51,278 nucleotides of DNA. Origin: Poseidonibacter ostreae (GTDB lineage: Bacteria; Campylobacterota; Campylobacteria; Campylobacterales; Arcobacteraceae). Below the pieces are notes generated by a model, which saw only the letters and a list, made by a program, of their open reading frames with translations, did no database searches and had not been told where the DNA came from. Each line of letters starts with the position of its first letter. Position 1 is the stretch's first letter. The position numbers and the translations under genes are program-made. The stretch spans positions 1-51,278 of the forward strand of contig NZ_WFKJ01000018.1 in NCBI RefSeq assembly GCF_009208075.1, given 5' to 3'. Positions 38,224-47,111 of the stretch are shown in pieces.

Positions 38224-38474
38224 TACTTAACTCCTGTAGCTACAATAGTCTTTAATCTAAAAGATTTAGTTTTAGATAAAGGTCTACATTCAACAGCAAT
38301 AACTTTATCACCAAGTTTCATTTCATTTCTTTCGTCATGAACTAAATATTTCTTAAATCTTTTTACCATTTTGTGGTATCTTGGGTGAATAACTTGTCTA
38401 GTAACTAAAACAGAAGCTGTTTTGTCTCCAGAAATTTTAACCACTACACCTTGAATCTCTCTTTTATGTGTCAT
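38223..38474 (-). CDS. rpsQ: 30S ribosomal protein S17
   Basis: An 83-aa OB-fold primary rRNA-binding protein, with [25 protein letters not shown] near the N-terminus and the [22 protein letters not shown] motif. Length is normal. It lies 11 bases after rpmC and overlaps rplN by one base. Confidence 0.97.
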   Translation of the reverse strand: MTHKREIQGVVVKISGDKTASVLVTRQVIHPRYHKMVKRFKKYLVHDERNEMKLGDKVIAVECRPLSKTKSFRLKTIVATGVK

Positions 38475-38485
38475 TCTATAGATCC

Positions 38486-38677
38486 TTAGTTAGCTTTTAC
38501 TGCAGTAATAGCTGTTTGAATTTTAGCGATGTCTTTTTTCGCTACTCTTAATTCAGAAGTATTTGTTAACTGCATAGTTTTTAGCTTAGCTTTTAATTCA
38601 AAAAGAAGCACCTTTTTTTCTTTTAATAATTCTGTAAGCTCTTGTAAGCTTTTATCTTTTAAATCAATATAGTTCAT
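38486..38677 (-). CDS. rpmC: 50S ribosomal protein L29
   Basis: A 63-aa helical hairpin protein near the exit tunnel (the docking site for trigger factor and SRP). [27 protein letters not shown] and the C-terminal [14 protein letters not shown] follow the family pattern. It overlaps the rplP stop by 14 bases, so its translation is coupled to L16. Confidence 0.96.
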   Translation of the reverse strand: MNYIDLKDKSLQELTELLKEKKVLLFELKAKLKTMQLTNTSELRVAKKDIAKIQTAITAVKAN

Positions 38678-39083
38678 TTTCGCTATCTTTTGTTACAATT
38701 TTTGTTTTAAATGGTAATTTGTGCATTGCTAAAGTTAACGCTTCTCTTGCAAGAGTTTCGTCAACACCAGCCATTTCAAAACAAATTCTACCAGGCTTGA
38801 TATTCATAACCCACTTATCAACAGCACCTTTACCTTTACCCATTCTTGTTTCTAATGGCTTAGCAGTTAAAGGTTTGTCAGGGAATACCATAATCCAAAC
38901 TTTTGCTTGTCTTTTTACTTTTCTAGTCATTGCAACTCTTGAAGCTTCAATTTGTCTAGAATCGATTCTACCATGTTCTACAGCTTTAAGACCGATCTCA
39001 CCGTAAGCTAAAGAGTTACCTCTAAAAGCTTTACCTCTGTTTCGACCCTTCATCATTTTTCTGTATTTTGTTCTTTTAGGCAT
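38664..39083 (-). CDS. rplP: 50S ribosomal protein L16
   Basis: A 139-aa protein near the A site. The start at 39083 ([17 protein letters not shown]) is chosen over an ATG two codons earlier because MPKR is near the usual family N-terminus. Further family marks are FGEIGLKA-like [14 protein letters not shown] and [13 protein letters not shown]. It begins eight bases after rpsC and overlaps rpmC by 14. Confidence 0.96.
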   Translation of the reverse strand: MPKRTKYRKMMKGRNRGKAFRGNSLAYGEIGLKAVEHGRIDSRQIEASRVAMTRKVKRQAKVWIMVFPDKPLTAKPLETRMGKGKGAVDKWVMNIKPGRICFEMAGVDETLAREALTLAMHKLPFKTKIVTKDSENELY

Positions 39084-39091
39084 TAACATAA

Positions 39092-39790
39092 TTATTTACC
39101 TCTTCTCTTTTGTGGTCTTCTTTTTGGTTTTTCTTCTTCTTTTTGTTCAGCAGGAATACCTTTAGCAAGTACCTCACCTTTGAAGATCCAAACTTTAATA
39201 CCAATACAACCATAAGTTGTATGAGCTTCAGCAAAACCATAATCGATTCTAGCTCTTAATGTATGTAAAGGAACTCTACCTTCTAAATACCACTCAGTTC
39301 TAGCCATTTCAGCTCCACCAAGTCTACCAGAAACAGAAACTTTAATACCTTTAGCTCCGCCTTTAAGTGCATTTTGCATAACTCTTTTCATAGCTCTTCT
39401 GAATGCAACTCTTCTTTCTAATTGTTGTGCAACATTTTCAGCTGAAAGTTGACCAGATAATTGTGGCTTTCTCTCTTCTTTAATATTAACAGCAATTTCT
39501 TTTCCAACTAATTTTGCTAAGTTTGCTTTTAATTTCTCAACGTCTGCACCTTTTTTACCGATAACGATACCAGGTCTTGCAGCAACAATTGTTACTCTAA
39601 TTTTCTTAGCAGTTCTTTCAACGATAGTTGAAGCTACACCAGCATAGTATAATTCTTTTTTAACATACTTTCTGATTTTATCATCTTCAGCTACATTTGC
39701 AGGCATATTAGCAAATTTTGGGAACCATCTAGAATCCCAGTTTCTGTTTATACCTAATCTTAAACCTATTGGATTAACTTTTTGACCCAT
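39092..39790 (-). CDS. rpsC: 30S ribosomal protein S3
   Basis: A 232-aa protein lining the mRNA entry channel. It begins [22 protein letters not shown], has the KH domain with [15 protein letters not shown] and the C-terminal domain with [32 protein letters not shown] basic tail ([10 protein letters not shown]) ends it. The start overlaps the rplV stop by one base. Confidence 0.97.
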   Translation of the reverse strand: MGQKVNPIGLRLGINRNWDSRWFPKFANMPANVAEDDKIRKYVKKELYYAGVASTIVERTAKKIRVTIVAARPGIVIGKKGADVEKLKANLAKLVGKEIAVNIKEERKPQLSGQLSAENVAQQLERRVAFRRAMKRVMQNALKGGAKGIKVSVSGRLGGAEMARTEWYLEGRVPLHTLRARIDYGFAEAHTTYGCIGIKVWIFKGEVLAKGIPAEQKEEEKPKRRPQKRRGK

Positions 39791-40122
39791 TACTTATCTC
39801 CTTTAGTAGCTTCTGCAACTTCAATCATAATGTGTGCAGTTGGTTTATGCTTTGGTGAAGCAGAACCTCTTGCTCTTGGAGTAAATCTTTTAAGTACAGG
39901 ACCGTTATCTACTCTAGCAGATGTAATTACTGCATTTTCTGGTTCTAAACCTGCATTTGCAACAGCAGATGCGATAACTTTAGAAATAATACCAGCAGCT
40001 TTGTTAGGAGTGAATTCTAAAGATGCAATTGCATACTCAGCGTTCATACCTTGAACTTCTCTAGCGATTAATCTAGCTTTAGTAGGTGAAAGTCTAATAA
40101 ATTTTAATATTGCTCTAGCCAT
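39790..40122 (-). CDS. rplV: 50S ribosomal protein L22
   Basis: A 110-aa protein whose hairpin lines the exit tunnel. The frame is open one codon further, but that codon is TTG; ATG at 40122 gives [23 protein letters not shown]. The tunnel hairpin region is [24 protein letters not shown]. It is three bases after rpsS. Confidence 0.96.
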   Translation of the reverse strand: MARAILKFIRLSPTKARLIAREVQGMNAEYAIASLEFTPNKAAGIISKVIASAVANAGLEPENAVITSARVDNGPVLKRFTPRARGSASPKHKPTAHIMIEVAEATKGDK

Positions 40123-40125
40123 CAA

Positions 40126-40401
40126 TTACGCCTTTCTTTGAACAGAACCTTTATGGCCCTTAAACGTTCTAGTAGGTGCAAATTCACCTAATTTATATCC
40201 AACATGATTCTCTGTAACATTTACAGGAACGAAGTTTCTTCCATTGTGCACATTAAAAGTTAATCCAATCATATCAGGTAAGACCATAGATCTTCTTGAC
40301 CAAGTTTTGATTGGTTTTTTGTCATTAGCTTCAACAGCTTTCATAACTTTTTTTAATAAGTGTGCGTCTATAAATGGACCTTTTTTTATTGATCTTGACA
40401 T
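40126..40401 (-). CDS. rpsS: 30S ribosomal protein S19
   Basis: A 91-aa head protein of the small subunit that forms bridges with the large subunit. [43 protein letters not shown] and the terminal [14 protein letters not shown] are all typical. It lies nine bases after rplB. Confidence 0.97.
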   Translation of the reverse strand: MSRSIKKGPFIDAHLLKKVMKAVEANDKKPIKTWSRRSMVLPDMIGLTFNVHNGRNFVPVNVTENHVGYKLGEFAPTRTFKGHKGSVQRKA

Positions 40402-40410
40402 TTTAAACCC

Positions 40411-41238
40411 TTACTTCTTTTTTCTTGAAATGATTAGTTTATCACTAGCTTTTTTCTTTCTAGTTTTATAACCTTTAGTTGGCATACCCCATGGAGTAAC
40501 AGGATGTCTTCCAGAGTTAGTCTTACCTTCACCACCACCATGTGGGTGATCAATTGGATTCATTGCAGAACCTCTTGTTTGTGGTCTCTTACCTAAGTGT
40601 CTTTGTCTACCAGCTTTTCCAATAACCATATTAGAGAAGTCTTCGTTTCCAACAATACCAATTGTTGCAAGACATACAGAAAGAATTTTTCTCATTTCAC
40701 CTGAAGGAAGTCTCATAATTACATATTTGTCTTCTCTACCCATGATTTGAGCATATCCACCAGCAGATCTAGCTATTTGTCCACCTTTACCTGGTTTCAT
40801 TTCAATATTATGAACCATAGTACCAATAGGAATATTGATTAATTTCATAACATTACCTGGTAAAATATCAAGTCCAGATTCAGCAGCTTGTACTTTATCT
40901 CCAACTTTTAAACCAGAAGGTTGTAAAATATATCTTTTATCACCATCAGCATAAGTAATTAAACAAATTCTACAGTTTCTGTATGGGTCGTACTCAATAG
41001 TTGAAACAGTCCCTTGAACACCGAATTTATTTCTTTTGAAATCAATAATTCTATATAATTTCTTAGCACCTGCTTCTTTATGTCTTGAAGTGATTCTACC
41101 GTTATTATTTCTACCAGCTGCTGCTTTAACTCTTACAAGTAAAGATCTAACTGTTGGTTTAGAAGTAATATCAGAAGTATCCATTACAGACATGAATCTT
41201 CTAGCAGGAGTTATTGGTCTAAATTTTTTAATTGCCAT
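40411..41238 (-). CDS. rplB: 50S ribosomal protein L2
   Basis: A 275-aa protein essential for subunit joining and peptidyl transfer. The conserved C-terminal [12 protein letters not shown] (with the critical His), [13 protein letters not shown] and [12 protein letters not shown] are present. Length matches the family. It starts 10 bases after rplW. Confidence 0.97.
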   Translation of the reverse strand: MAIKKFRPITPARRFMSVMDTSDITSKPTVRSLLVRVKAAAGRNNNGRITSRHKEAGAKKLYRIIDFKRNKFGVQGTVSTIEYDPYRNCRICLITYADGDKRYILQPSGLKVGDKVQAAESGLDILPGNVMKLINIPIGTMVHNIEMKPGKGGQIARSAGGYAQIMGREDKYVIMRLPSGEMRKILSVCLATIGIVGNEDFSNMVIGKAGRQRHLGKRPQTRGSAMNPIDHPHGGGEGKTNSGRHPVTPWGMPTKGYKTRKKKASDKLIISRKKK

Positions 41239-41248
41239 TCATATCCCC

Positions 41249-41530
41249 TTAAGCTGAAAGGTTCGCTATTTCAGCGCCCTCTGGTAATGTTACATAGAAT
41301 TTTTTGAAATCTGGTCTAGCACCTAATTTCCCTTTAAATCTTTTAACTTTTCCGTTTTGTCTTAAAGAATTTACTTTTGATGGAGTAACACCGAAATATT
41401 CTTTGAATACTTCTTTTAAACCATTTTTAGTCATTCTTGGACTAGTTTGAACAACGATTACACCATTTTCTTGAAGCTCAATCGTTTTTTCTGTATATAA
41501 TATTGCTTTAATATCTGTTATATCTGCCAT
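41249..41530 (-). CDS. rplW: 50S ribosomal protein L23
   Basis: A 93-aa protein at the tunnel exit, the contact site for trigger factor. It reads [23 protein letters not shown] and then [34 protein letters not shown]. It lies one base after the rplD stop. Confidence 0.96.
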   Translation of the reverse strand: MADITDIKAILYTEKTIELQENGVIVVQTSPRMTKNGLKEVFKEYFGVTPSKVNSLRQNGKVKRFKGKLGARPDFKKFYVTLPEGAEIANLSA

Positions 41531-41531
41531 C

Positions 41532-42143
41532 TTAAGCCTCTTTTGTTAATGATTCAAATACTGATTTTTCAATTAGTACTGAATGGTATGCTGCAATTAA
41601 ATAAGCGTTAACTTCTTGCTTTTCAATCATGTAACAATTTTTAACATTTCTAAACGCTAAGTATGTTTTCTCATCAATTGTATCAACTACAACAAGAGTA
41701 TCTCTTTGGTTTAATTTAGCTAAAATTGCTAGTGCATCTTTAGTTTTTCCAGATTCAACCGAAATTGAATCAGTTACAAATAAAGAACCGTTATCAGCTT
41801 GTGCATTTAATGCAAAACTTAATGCTAACGCTTTTTGTTTTTTATTTACTTTTTGTACATAGTTTCTTTTAGTTGGACCAAAAACTTGACCCCCACCAAC
41901 GAATAAAGGAGATCTTTTAGAACCCCATCTAGCACCACCAGAACCTTTTTGAGCTTTAGGTTTTTTACCACCACCTCTAACTTCTGATCTATTTTTAACT
42001 CTAGCTGTATTTGCTCTTTGAGCAGCTAAGTATGATTTAGCATATAAGTATAAGTTGTGAGAATTAATCTCAGCAAACTTAGCTGGTAATGCTACATCAC
42101 CATTTGCTTCAAATTTGTCATTTAATACTATTGCATTACTCAT
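41532..42143 (-). CDS. rplD: 50S ribosomal protein L4
   Basis: A 203-aa protein with the tunnel-loop motif [34 protein letters not shown]. In E. coli L4 represses its own operon by acting on the S10 leader; a hairpin is present in the leader here (43064-43092), but regulation is not shown. The start overlaps the rplC stop by four bases (ATGA). Confidence 0.97.
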   Translation of the reverse strand: MSNAIVLNDKFEANGDVALPAKFAEINSHNLYLYAKSYLAAQRANTARVKNRSEVRGGGKKPKAQKGSGGARWGSKRSPLFVGGGQVFGPTKRNYVQKVNKKQKALALSFALNAQADNGSLFVTDSISVESGKTKDALAILAKLNQRDTLVVVDTIDEKTYLAFRNVKNCYMIEKQEVNAYLIAAYHSVLIEKSVFESLTKEA

Positions 42144-42715
42144 TTAGCAACCTTTACTTTACCTAGTCTACCATTAGCTCCAGATACTGAACCTTTAACT
42201 ACTAAAATTCCAGTTTCAGCATCAAATGAAACTACATCATTTTTAACACTAACAGTTGTATTTCCGTATTGACCTGGCATTTTCTTACCTGGTTGAACTC
42301 TACCTGGCCACTCAGCATTACCGATTGAACCAGTTCTTTTACCCATTCTATGACCATGTGATGCTCTACCACCAGCAAAGTTCCATCTTTTAACAACACC
42401 AGAGAAACCTCTACCTTTACTGTTAAAAGTTGTTTTTAATACTTTTGCTTCTGATAAACCACTTACATCTAAATCACCCGCTTCAGTATTTGCTACAGTA
42501 ATAGTTGCAAATCTGTTGAATTCTTTAGATAAGTCGAATTTCTTTTGTTGACCTTCAATTGTCTTATTCATCTTTTTACCAGATGCATAAGAAACAAATG
42601 CTACACCGTCAGTCACTTCACATACCTTAGTATCAAGAACTCTTAAAAGTGTAACAGGAACAGCAGGAACAGAAACTGTTCTACTCATACCAATTTTTTC
42701 TACGATAAATTCCAT
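42140..42715 (-). CDS. rplC: 50S ribosomal protein L3
   Basis: A 191-aa protein near the peptidyl-transferase centre. [11 protein letters not shown] is a diverged form of the usual GxKxGMT start. The [46 protein letters not shown] region is the conserved W-loop area. It is shorter than E. coli L3 (209 aa). It lies 13 bases after rpsJ. Confidence 0.96.
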   Translation of the reverse strand: MEFIVEKIGMSRTVSVPAVPVTLLRVLDTKVCEVTDGVAFVSYASGKKMNKTIEGQQKKFDLSKEFNRFATITVANTEAGDLDVSGLSEAKVLKTTFNSKGRGFSGVVKRWNFAGGRASHGHRMGKRTGSIGNAEWPGRVQPGKKMPGQYGNTTVSVKNDVVSFDAETGILVVKGSVSGANGRLGKVKVAK

Positions 42716-42728
42716 TTAGTACCCTTTC

Positions 42729-43043
42729 TTATTCTTGACCCATAGATCTAACTTCAACATCAACTTCTGGAGCTAAGTCAAGTTTCATTAATGAATCTAC
42801 AGTATCTGGAGTTGCAGCTATAATATCAATCATTCTTGAATGAACTCTGATTTCAAATTGCTCTCTAGAATCCTTATTAACGTGTGGACCTTTTAGAACT
42901 GTATATCTTCTAATCTTTGTTGGTAAAGGTATAGGACCTCTCAACTCAGCACCAGTTCTCTTAACAGCTTCAACTATTGAAGCAACACTTCTATCTAAAA
43001 CTCTGTGATCGTAAGCTTTTAACTTTAATCTAATTTTTTCCAT
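42729..43043 (-). CDS. rpsJ: 30S ribosomal protein S10
   Basis: A 104-aa protein, normal length, and first gene of the ribosomal run. It has [54 protein letters not shown] and the C-terminal segment. In other bacteria it also works with NusB in antitermination. An AAAGGA site precedes the ATG, and a consensus promoter lies about 60 bases upstream of it. Neither tufA nor fusA is adjacent. Confidence 0.97.
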   Translation of the reverse strand: MEKIRLKLKAYDHRVLDRSVASIVEAVKRTGAELRGPIPLPTKIRRYTVLKGPHVNKDSREQFEIRVHSRMIDIIAATPDTVDSLMKLDLAPEVDVEVRSMGQE

Positions 43044-43063
43044 TTTTTTCCTTTAAAGAACTC

Positions 43064-43092
43064 GTTAGACATACGATAAATCGCACTCTAAC
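43064..43092 (-). promoter_or_regulatory. Leader hairpin in the 5' UTR of the S10 operon
   Basis: On the minus strand GTTAGA pairs with TCTAAC (ends at 43092 and 43064). Inside it TGCGA pairs with TCGTA (one G-U pair) around a TTTA loop. It lies between the predicted transcription start (about 43103) and the AAAGGA site of rpsJ, a position suited to autogenous control, but no known leader motif was recognised. Confidence 0.5.
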
Positions 43093-43109
43093 CCTTTTTA
43101 TGGACGCGG

Positions 43110-43138
43110 ATTATAACTTATTTTTGATTAGATGTCAA
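43110..43138 (-). promoter_or_regulatory. Consensus sigma70 promoter of the ribosomal operon
   Basis: On the minus strand TTGACA (43138-43133), a 17-base spacer and TATAAT (43115-43110) match the consensus at all twelve positions. It is by far the best promoter in the window and drives rpsJ to infA. The predicted start is about 43103, giving a 60-base leader. Confidence 0.85.
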
Positions 43139-43247
43139 GTATAATGGGGTTTGCTATTGAAAAAGTGCTAATTTGTTTCCTTTTAAAAAGGATAACTATT
43201 GCACTATATAGATATGATTAAGAAAGAAGTAAGTTTAAAGCTTAATA

Positions 43248-44465
43248 TTAACTTTTTATACTTTCTGAACAATACATACAAAAACTTAAACCTTTAATAG
43301 TCTCTTTTTGACATTTACTACATTTAGTTTTTAATTCATTTTGGCAGTTTGGACAAAAGTTCATTACATTATAATCTACTTTATTAAAACATTTATTACA
43401 GATGTTTTTATTAAAACTTTCGATTTTAGAAATACTATTATTTTCTAATTTCTTATTATTCTCTCTATATCTTTTTTGTATTTTAACTATTAGGTATCCA
43501 AAGATTAGTACTAAAATTGCAATTACAAGATAATAAACAACAAAAGGCACTTCTAACTCATAAAAGAATTTTAGGACTTTTTCTATAAATATCTTTGGCA
43601 TTAATATATAAATCAATGCCAAGAAAGAAATAAGTGTTGGAATAAATATTACTACTGTTATATTTTTAAACATTATATATAATGTATATTTTTCATTTTT
43701 AAGATATTTTTTCATTAAATAAAAAGATATCAGAAGTAATGGAAGTAAAAATAGTAGTGTAATTAATTCTCTTTTAATATCATATGATTTATTTAAGTTC
43801 TTATAGTCTTCTTTTATTTGGTTTTTATTATCTTTTACAAAAAGAACTAATTCTTTAACACTTTTAGAATTTTTAAATTGTTTTGATATATCTTCTTTTT
43901 GTTTTTTTAGTTTTTCTTTCTGTTTTAAATATAGATTATATTTTGCTTTTATATTATTAGATGAGATATCATCTTTAATTATTGATTTTGAAGATTCTTG
44001 AAAACTCATCTTTTCAAAAAGTACTGTATTATAGTTTTCTCTTAAATATGTTAATTCATTACTTACTTTATTTAACTCAGAATTTATCTTTTTTTGTTTT
44101 TCTCTTAAATCTTTAATCTTATGTTCAGTCTTTACATTTTTAAGTTTAGTATATAAAAGAGTATTACATCTTTTATCCATTTCTTCATTTTTAATATTTT
44201 GATATTTATTACTGTAATTTTTTGATGAATAAAAGTAGTTATTAAAATCATCAACTTTATTTGTGTTTATAATAGTTCTACAACTAGATGGAAATGTTAC
44301 TTTTGGATTATTTAAAACTTTTATTTGAAAGTCAATACCTAAACCAAGGGTTATAAAAATAAAAACATTTAGAAAGAAGATAAAAAGTATAGTTAACTTT
44401 GATAGCTTTTCTTTTCCTTTATAAATAAAGTTATTTGAATAAAAGTTTTTGATTAAATTTTTCAT
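43248..44465 (-). CDS. Membrane protein with coiled coil and C-terminal zinc ribbons
   Basis: A 405-aa protein of unknown function. Order: TM1 (about 24-45); an extracytoplasmic stretch with three cysteines and a Lys/Glu-rich coiled coil (about 105-215); three closely spaced TM helices (about 232-252, 265-292, 305-328); and a cytoplasmic tail (355-405) with four CxxC pairs (CNKC, CPNC, CSKC, CMYC) forming two zinc ribbons of the kind found in zinc-ribbon membrane proteins. No enzyme motif is visible. It is co-directional with the HIT gene (4-base gap) and precedes the S10 promoter. Confidence 0.7.
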   Translation of the reverse strand: MKNLIKNFYSNNFIYKGKEKLSKLTILFIFFLNVFIFITLGLGIDFQIKVLNNPKVTFPSSCRTIINTNKVDDFNNYFYSSKNYSNKYQNIKNEEMDKRCNTLLYTKLKNVKTEHKIKDLREKQKKINSELNKVSNELTYLRENYNTVLFEKMSFQESSKSIIKDDISSNNIKAKYNLYLKQKEKLKKQKEDISKQFKNSKSVKELVLFVKDNKNQIKEDYKNLNKSYDIKRELITLLFLLPLLLISFYLMKKYLKNEKYTLYIMFKNITVVIFIPTLISFLALIYILMPKIFIEKVLKFFYELEVPFVVYYLVIAILVLIFGYLIVKIQKRYRENNKKLENNSISKIESFNKNICNKCFNKVDYNVMNFCPNCQNELKTKCSKCQKETIKGLSFCMYCSESIKS

Positions 44466-44469
44466 TTGT

Positions 44470-44958
44470 TTATATAAAATATTTTGAAGAATTGTTTTTT
44501 AATTTTGTATATATATCCTCAAAGTTTGCAGGATAGACTCTTGTACCACCAATTGAACTTATAAAGTTTGTATCCCCTAACCATCTTGGAAGCATATGAT
44601 AATGAACATGTTGTTCTATTCCTGCACCAGCAGCCTTTCCTAGATTCATACCAATATTTACACCTTCACAAGACATGACATCTTTTAAAAGCTTTACGCC
44701 TTGCCTTACTCGAATACTAAGCTGTATCCAAACATCATCAGGTAGTTCTTCTATTTTATCTGTGTGAAAGTGTGGGATAACCATCATATGACCTGGAGAG
44801 TATGGGAATTTGTTCATAACAACATAACAATACTCATCATGAAAAAGAACTTGTAGTTTTTCATTCTCTAAATTTTTAGAAATGTAACAAAAAATACAAC
44901 CCTCTATTTTTTCTTCACTTACATATTCATATCGCCATGGTGCATATAAGTGTTCCAT
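44470..44958 (-). CDS. HIT-family nucleotide hydrolase/transferase
   Basis: A 162-aa HIT-fold protein. The catalytic histidine triad HVHYHMLPRW (H117, H119, H121) and a GCIFC zinc-type Cys pair (C21, C24) with KFPYSPGHMMVIPHFH are present. The HxHxHxxPRW form with an N-terminal CxFC places it with Ap4A-phosphorylase-like HIT proteins. Likely substrates are dinucleoside polyphosphates or AMP-linked compounds. It follows murF by eight bases in the ruvA-ddl-murF run. Confidence 0.9.
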   Translation of the reverse strand: MEHLYAPWRYEYVSEEKIEGCIFCYISKNLENEKLQVLFHDEYCYVVMNKFPYSPGHMMVIPHFHTDKIEELPDDVWIQLSIRVRQGVKLLKDVMSCEGVNIGMNLGKAAGAGIEQHVHYHMLPRWLGDTNFISSIGGTRVYPANFEDIYTKLKNNSSKYFI

Positions 44959-44966
44959 TTTATATC

Positions 44967-46403
44967 CTAAATAAAGTTTGGTGCATCATTTGCAAAAAGA
45001 ATTAAATCCCCTACTCTTGTTTGCTCTGCTAATGTTGTTTCCATTAAAGATTTATCTTTTAAAATAAATACTTTTTCACTAGAAATATGTGCACTTAATA
45101 ATTGTGTATTTAAACTTCCAGTTAAAATTACATAATCAAACTTTTCATTTATCTCTTTTGCTAATAAAATATTTGCTTCATCTGTTGATTCAACTAAACC
45201 TGGAGTTATTATAACTTTACGACCTTCATATGTAGAACAAATATTTACAGCTTCAAGCATACCTTCTAAATTACCATTAAAAGAGTCATCAACAATAACT
45301 TTTCCACCAGCTTTGATAAGCTGTAATCTATGCTCAACTTGCGGTAAACTTTTTAAAGCTAATTTAATTTCATCAATACTCATACCTAGTTCGTATGCTA
45401 CTAAAATTACTGCTGTTAAATTTATAGCATTAAAACTTCCAAGAATTGGAGCATGGAAATGTTCTAGTGTTCCATTTACTTCAACATCAAACCAAATACC
45501 ATCTAGTGAGCTTTTTGTAATATGCAAATTATTTGGAAACTTTGTAATTGTGTCATAATCTTTAATAGGAACACTTTCGTGAACAAAACCTTTTTGCATT
45601 CTAGGAGATTTTAATAACTCCATTTTTGTATGAATAATGTTATCTAATGTTTTAAAGTACTCAATATGCTGTTCCCCAACACTTCCTATTATACAAATTT
45701 GTGGTTCTAAGAATAGTGCTATTTCTTCAATATCACCTTTTTCTCTAGCCCCTGCTTCTGCTATATATATTTGTGTATCTAAAGGAATATCTCTATTTAC
45801 ATCTAGAACAATTCCACCTATTGTATTAACAGAACGTGGAGTTTTATATGTTTTATACTTATTTTTTAAAACATGATGTAAATAGTTTTTGATAGATGTT
45901 TTTCCAAAAGACGCAGTAATTGCAATGATTTTTAAACCTGCAATACTATGAACTCTTTGTTTTCCTTTATGTTTAAAAGATATGAAAAATATTTTTTCTA
46001 AAACAAAAGAGCCTGCATATGCAATAATCAAAGGTATGAATACAAATGTACTATTACAAGATGGATTTGCTAAACATAAAGCAGATATTGCAAAAGTTGC
46101 AAATAATAAAATTGCTAAAAATCTTTTTACTCGTGAAGTTAAAACAACAGGACGATCAAGTTTTCTATTCCACATTATAAAGCTAGTCATAAATAGAGCA
46201 TAAAAATATATTGAATAATATAAATCAGGAATTAAATAAAATAGTACAATTGGTGTTATAAAATAAGTAATATGCCATTGCCATTTATGATGTTTTAAAA
46301 TAACTCTTTCTAGTCTATAATTGTACCACTGTAAATTTGTGATTAGGTAGTAACCTAAACTCATTATTAATAAAATTTGTGTAAATAAATTAAAGTATTC
46401 CAT
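44967..46403 (-). CDS. murF: MurF-type Mur ligase with N-terminal membrane block
   Basis: A 478-aa Mur ligase that should add D-Ala-D-Ala to the UDP-MurNAc-tripeptide. Residues about 1-150 contain four to five hydrophobic helices, a layout I associate with Campylobacterota MurF. The ATP loop reads ITASFGKTS (about 165-173, the family's GxxGKTS), followed by TPRSVNTIGG, EAGAREKGDI and VDDSFNGNLEGM (C-terminal domain). The neighbours ddl (making D-Ala-D-Ala) and alr (elsewhere in the window) complete the substrate supply. It overlaps the hydrolase gene by 14 bases. Confidence 0.9.
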   Translation of the reverse strand: MEYFNLFTQILLIMSLGYYLITNLQWYNYRLERVILKHHKWQWHITYFITPIVLFYLIPDLYYSIYFYALFMTSFIMWNRKLDRPVVLTSRVKRFLAILLFATFAISALCLANPSCNSTFVFIPLIIAYAGSFVLEKIFFISFKHKGKQRVHSIAGLKIIAITASFGKTSIKNYLHHVLKNKYKTYKTPRSVNTIGGIVLDVNRDIPLDTQIYIAEAGAREKGDIEEIALFLEPQICIIGSVGEQHIEYFKTLDNIIHTKMELLKSPRMQKGFVHESVPIKDYDTITKFPNNLHITKSSLDGIWFDVEVNGTLEHFHAPILGSFNAINLTAVILVAYELGMSIDEIKLALKSLPQVEHRLQLIKAGGKVIVDDSFNGNLEGMLEAVNICSTYEGRKVIITPGLVESTDEANILLAKEINEKFDYVILTGSLNTQLLSAHISSEKVFILKDKSLMETTLAEQTRVGDLILFANDAPNFI

Positions 46404-47109
46404 TTTCTACTCTCTTAGCTATATCTTTTGCATTTTTTACAAAAAAGTAATGGTCTCCATCATAAGATATAAAAGTTGATGAATTAATTAAAGATGCAAT
46501 TTTTTTCCCAGATTCTAAAGATGTAGCACTATCTTTTTCACCCCAAAAAATCAAAGCATTGTTTTTATAATTTTTAAATGAATTTGAAAAGTCTTCATTC
46601 ACAACATTTTTAAATGTTGCATACATTCCCTCATTCATAGAACTTACATCAGAGCTTCTAAACATCTTAGTAATTTTTCCTAAACCTAGAGCATTAAAAA
46701 ACTTTGCAAATGCAATTTTTGCTTTTACTGCACAAGATTTTTCTTCTAAAATTCCAGCAGAACTTAAAAGAACTAAATTTTTAGGATTAAGTGAAGTTGC
46801 AACTTTTCCACCATATGAATGACCAGCTATTACATCTTTTGTTGAGTTAAGAAGAGTTAAAAACTCATTTGTGATTTTTACATAATCTTCTGTTTTAAGC
46901 TCATACTCATTTGGACTTTTCCCAAATCCTGGCAAATCAATATAAATATGTCTAAAGTCTTTTAAAAAAGGTGAAAAGACATTTTTCATAATATCTTTAT
47001 TTGACCCCCAACCATGTAAAAATATAATATCTTTTTTACATGAGGCATTTAGAATTTCATATGAAATATCAAATGTTTTATTATCAACTGTTAAACTTTT
47101 TGAAGCCAA
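46390..47109 (-). CDS. Alpha/beta hydrolase
   Basis: A 239-aa alpha/beta-hydrolase fold protein. FLHGWGSNKD (oxyanion region), the nucleophile elbow AGHSYGGK with Ser98, and a late YDGDHYFF His complete a serine-hydrolase triad. There is no signal peptide. The substrate is unknown. It lies between ddl (2-base gap) and murF (14-base overlap), an arrangement suggesting a role linked to the cell wall, or merely co-regulation. Annotation as a BioH-like esterase would be a guess. Confidence 0.88.
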   Translation of the reverse strand: MASKSLTVDNKTFDISYEILNASCKKDIIFLHGWGSNKDIMKNVFSPFLKDFRHIYIDLPGFGKSPNEYELKTEDYVKITNEFLTLLNSTKDVIAGHSYGGKVATSLNPKNLVLLSSAGILEEKSCAVKAKIAFAKFFNALGLGKITKMFRSSDVSSMNEGMYATFKNVVNEDFSNSFKNYKNNALIFWGEKDSATSLESGKKIASLINSSTFISYDGDHYFFVKNAKDIAKRVENGIL

Positions 47110-47111
47110 AT

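Noticed and set aside
43178-43192. Palindrome TCCTTTTAAAAAGGA between the zinc-ribbon gene and the S10 promoter
   Set aside because: It has no T-run after it on the minus strand and no clear partner gene, so I do not call it a terminator or an operator.
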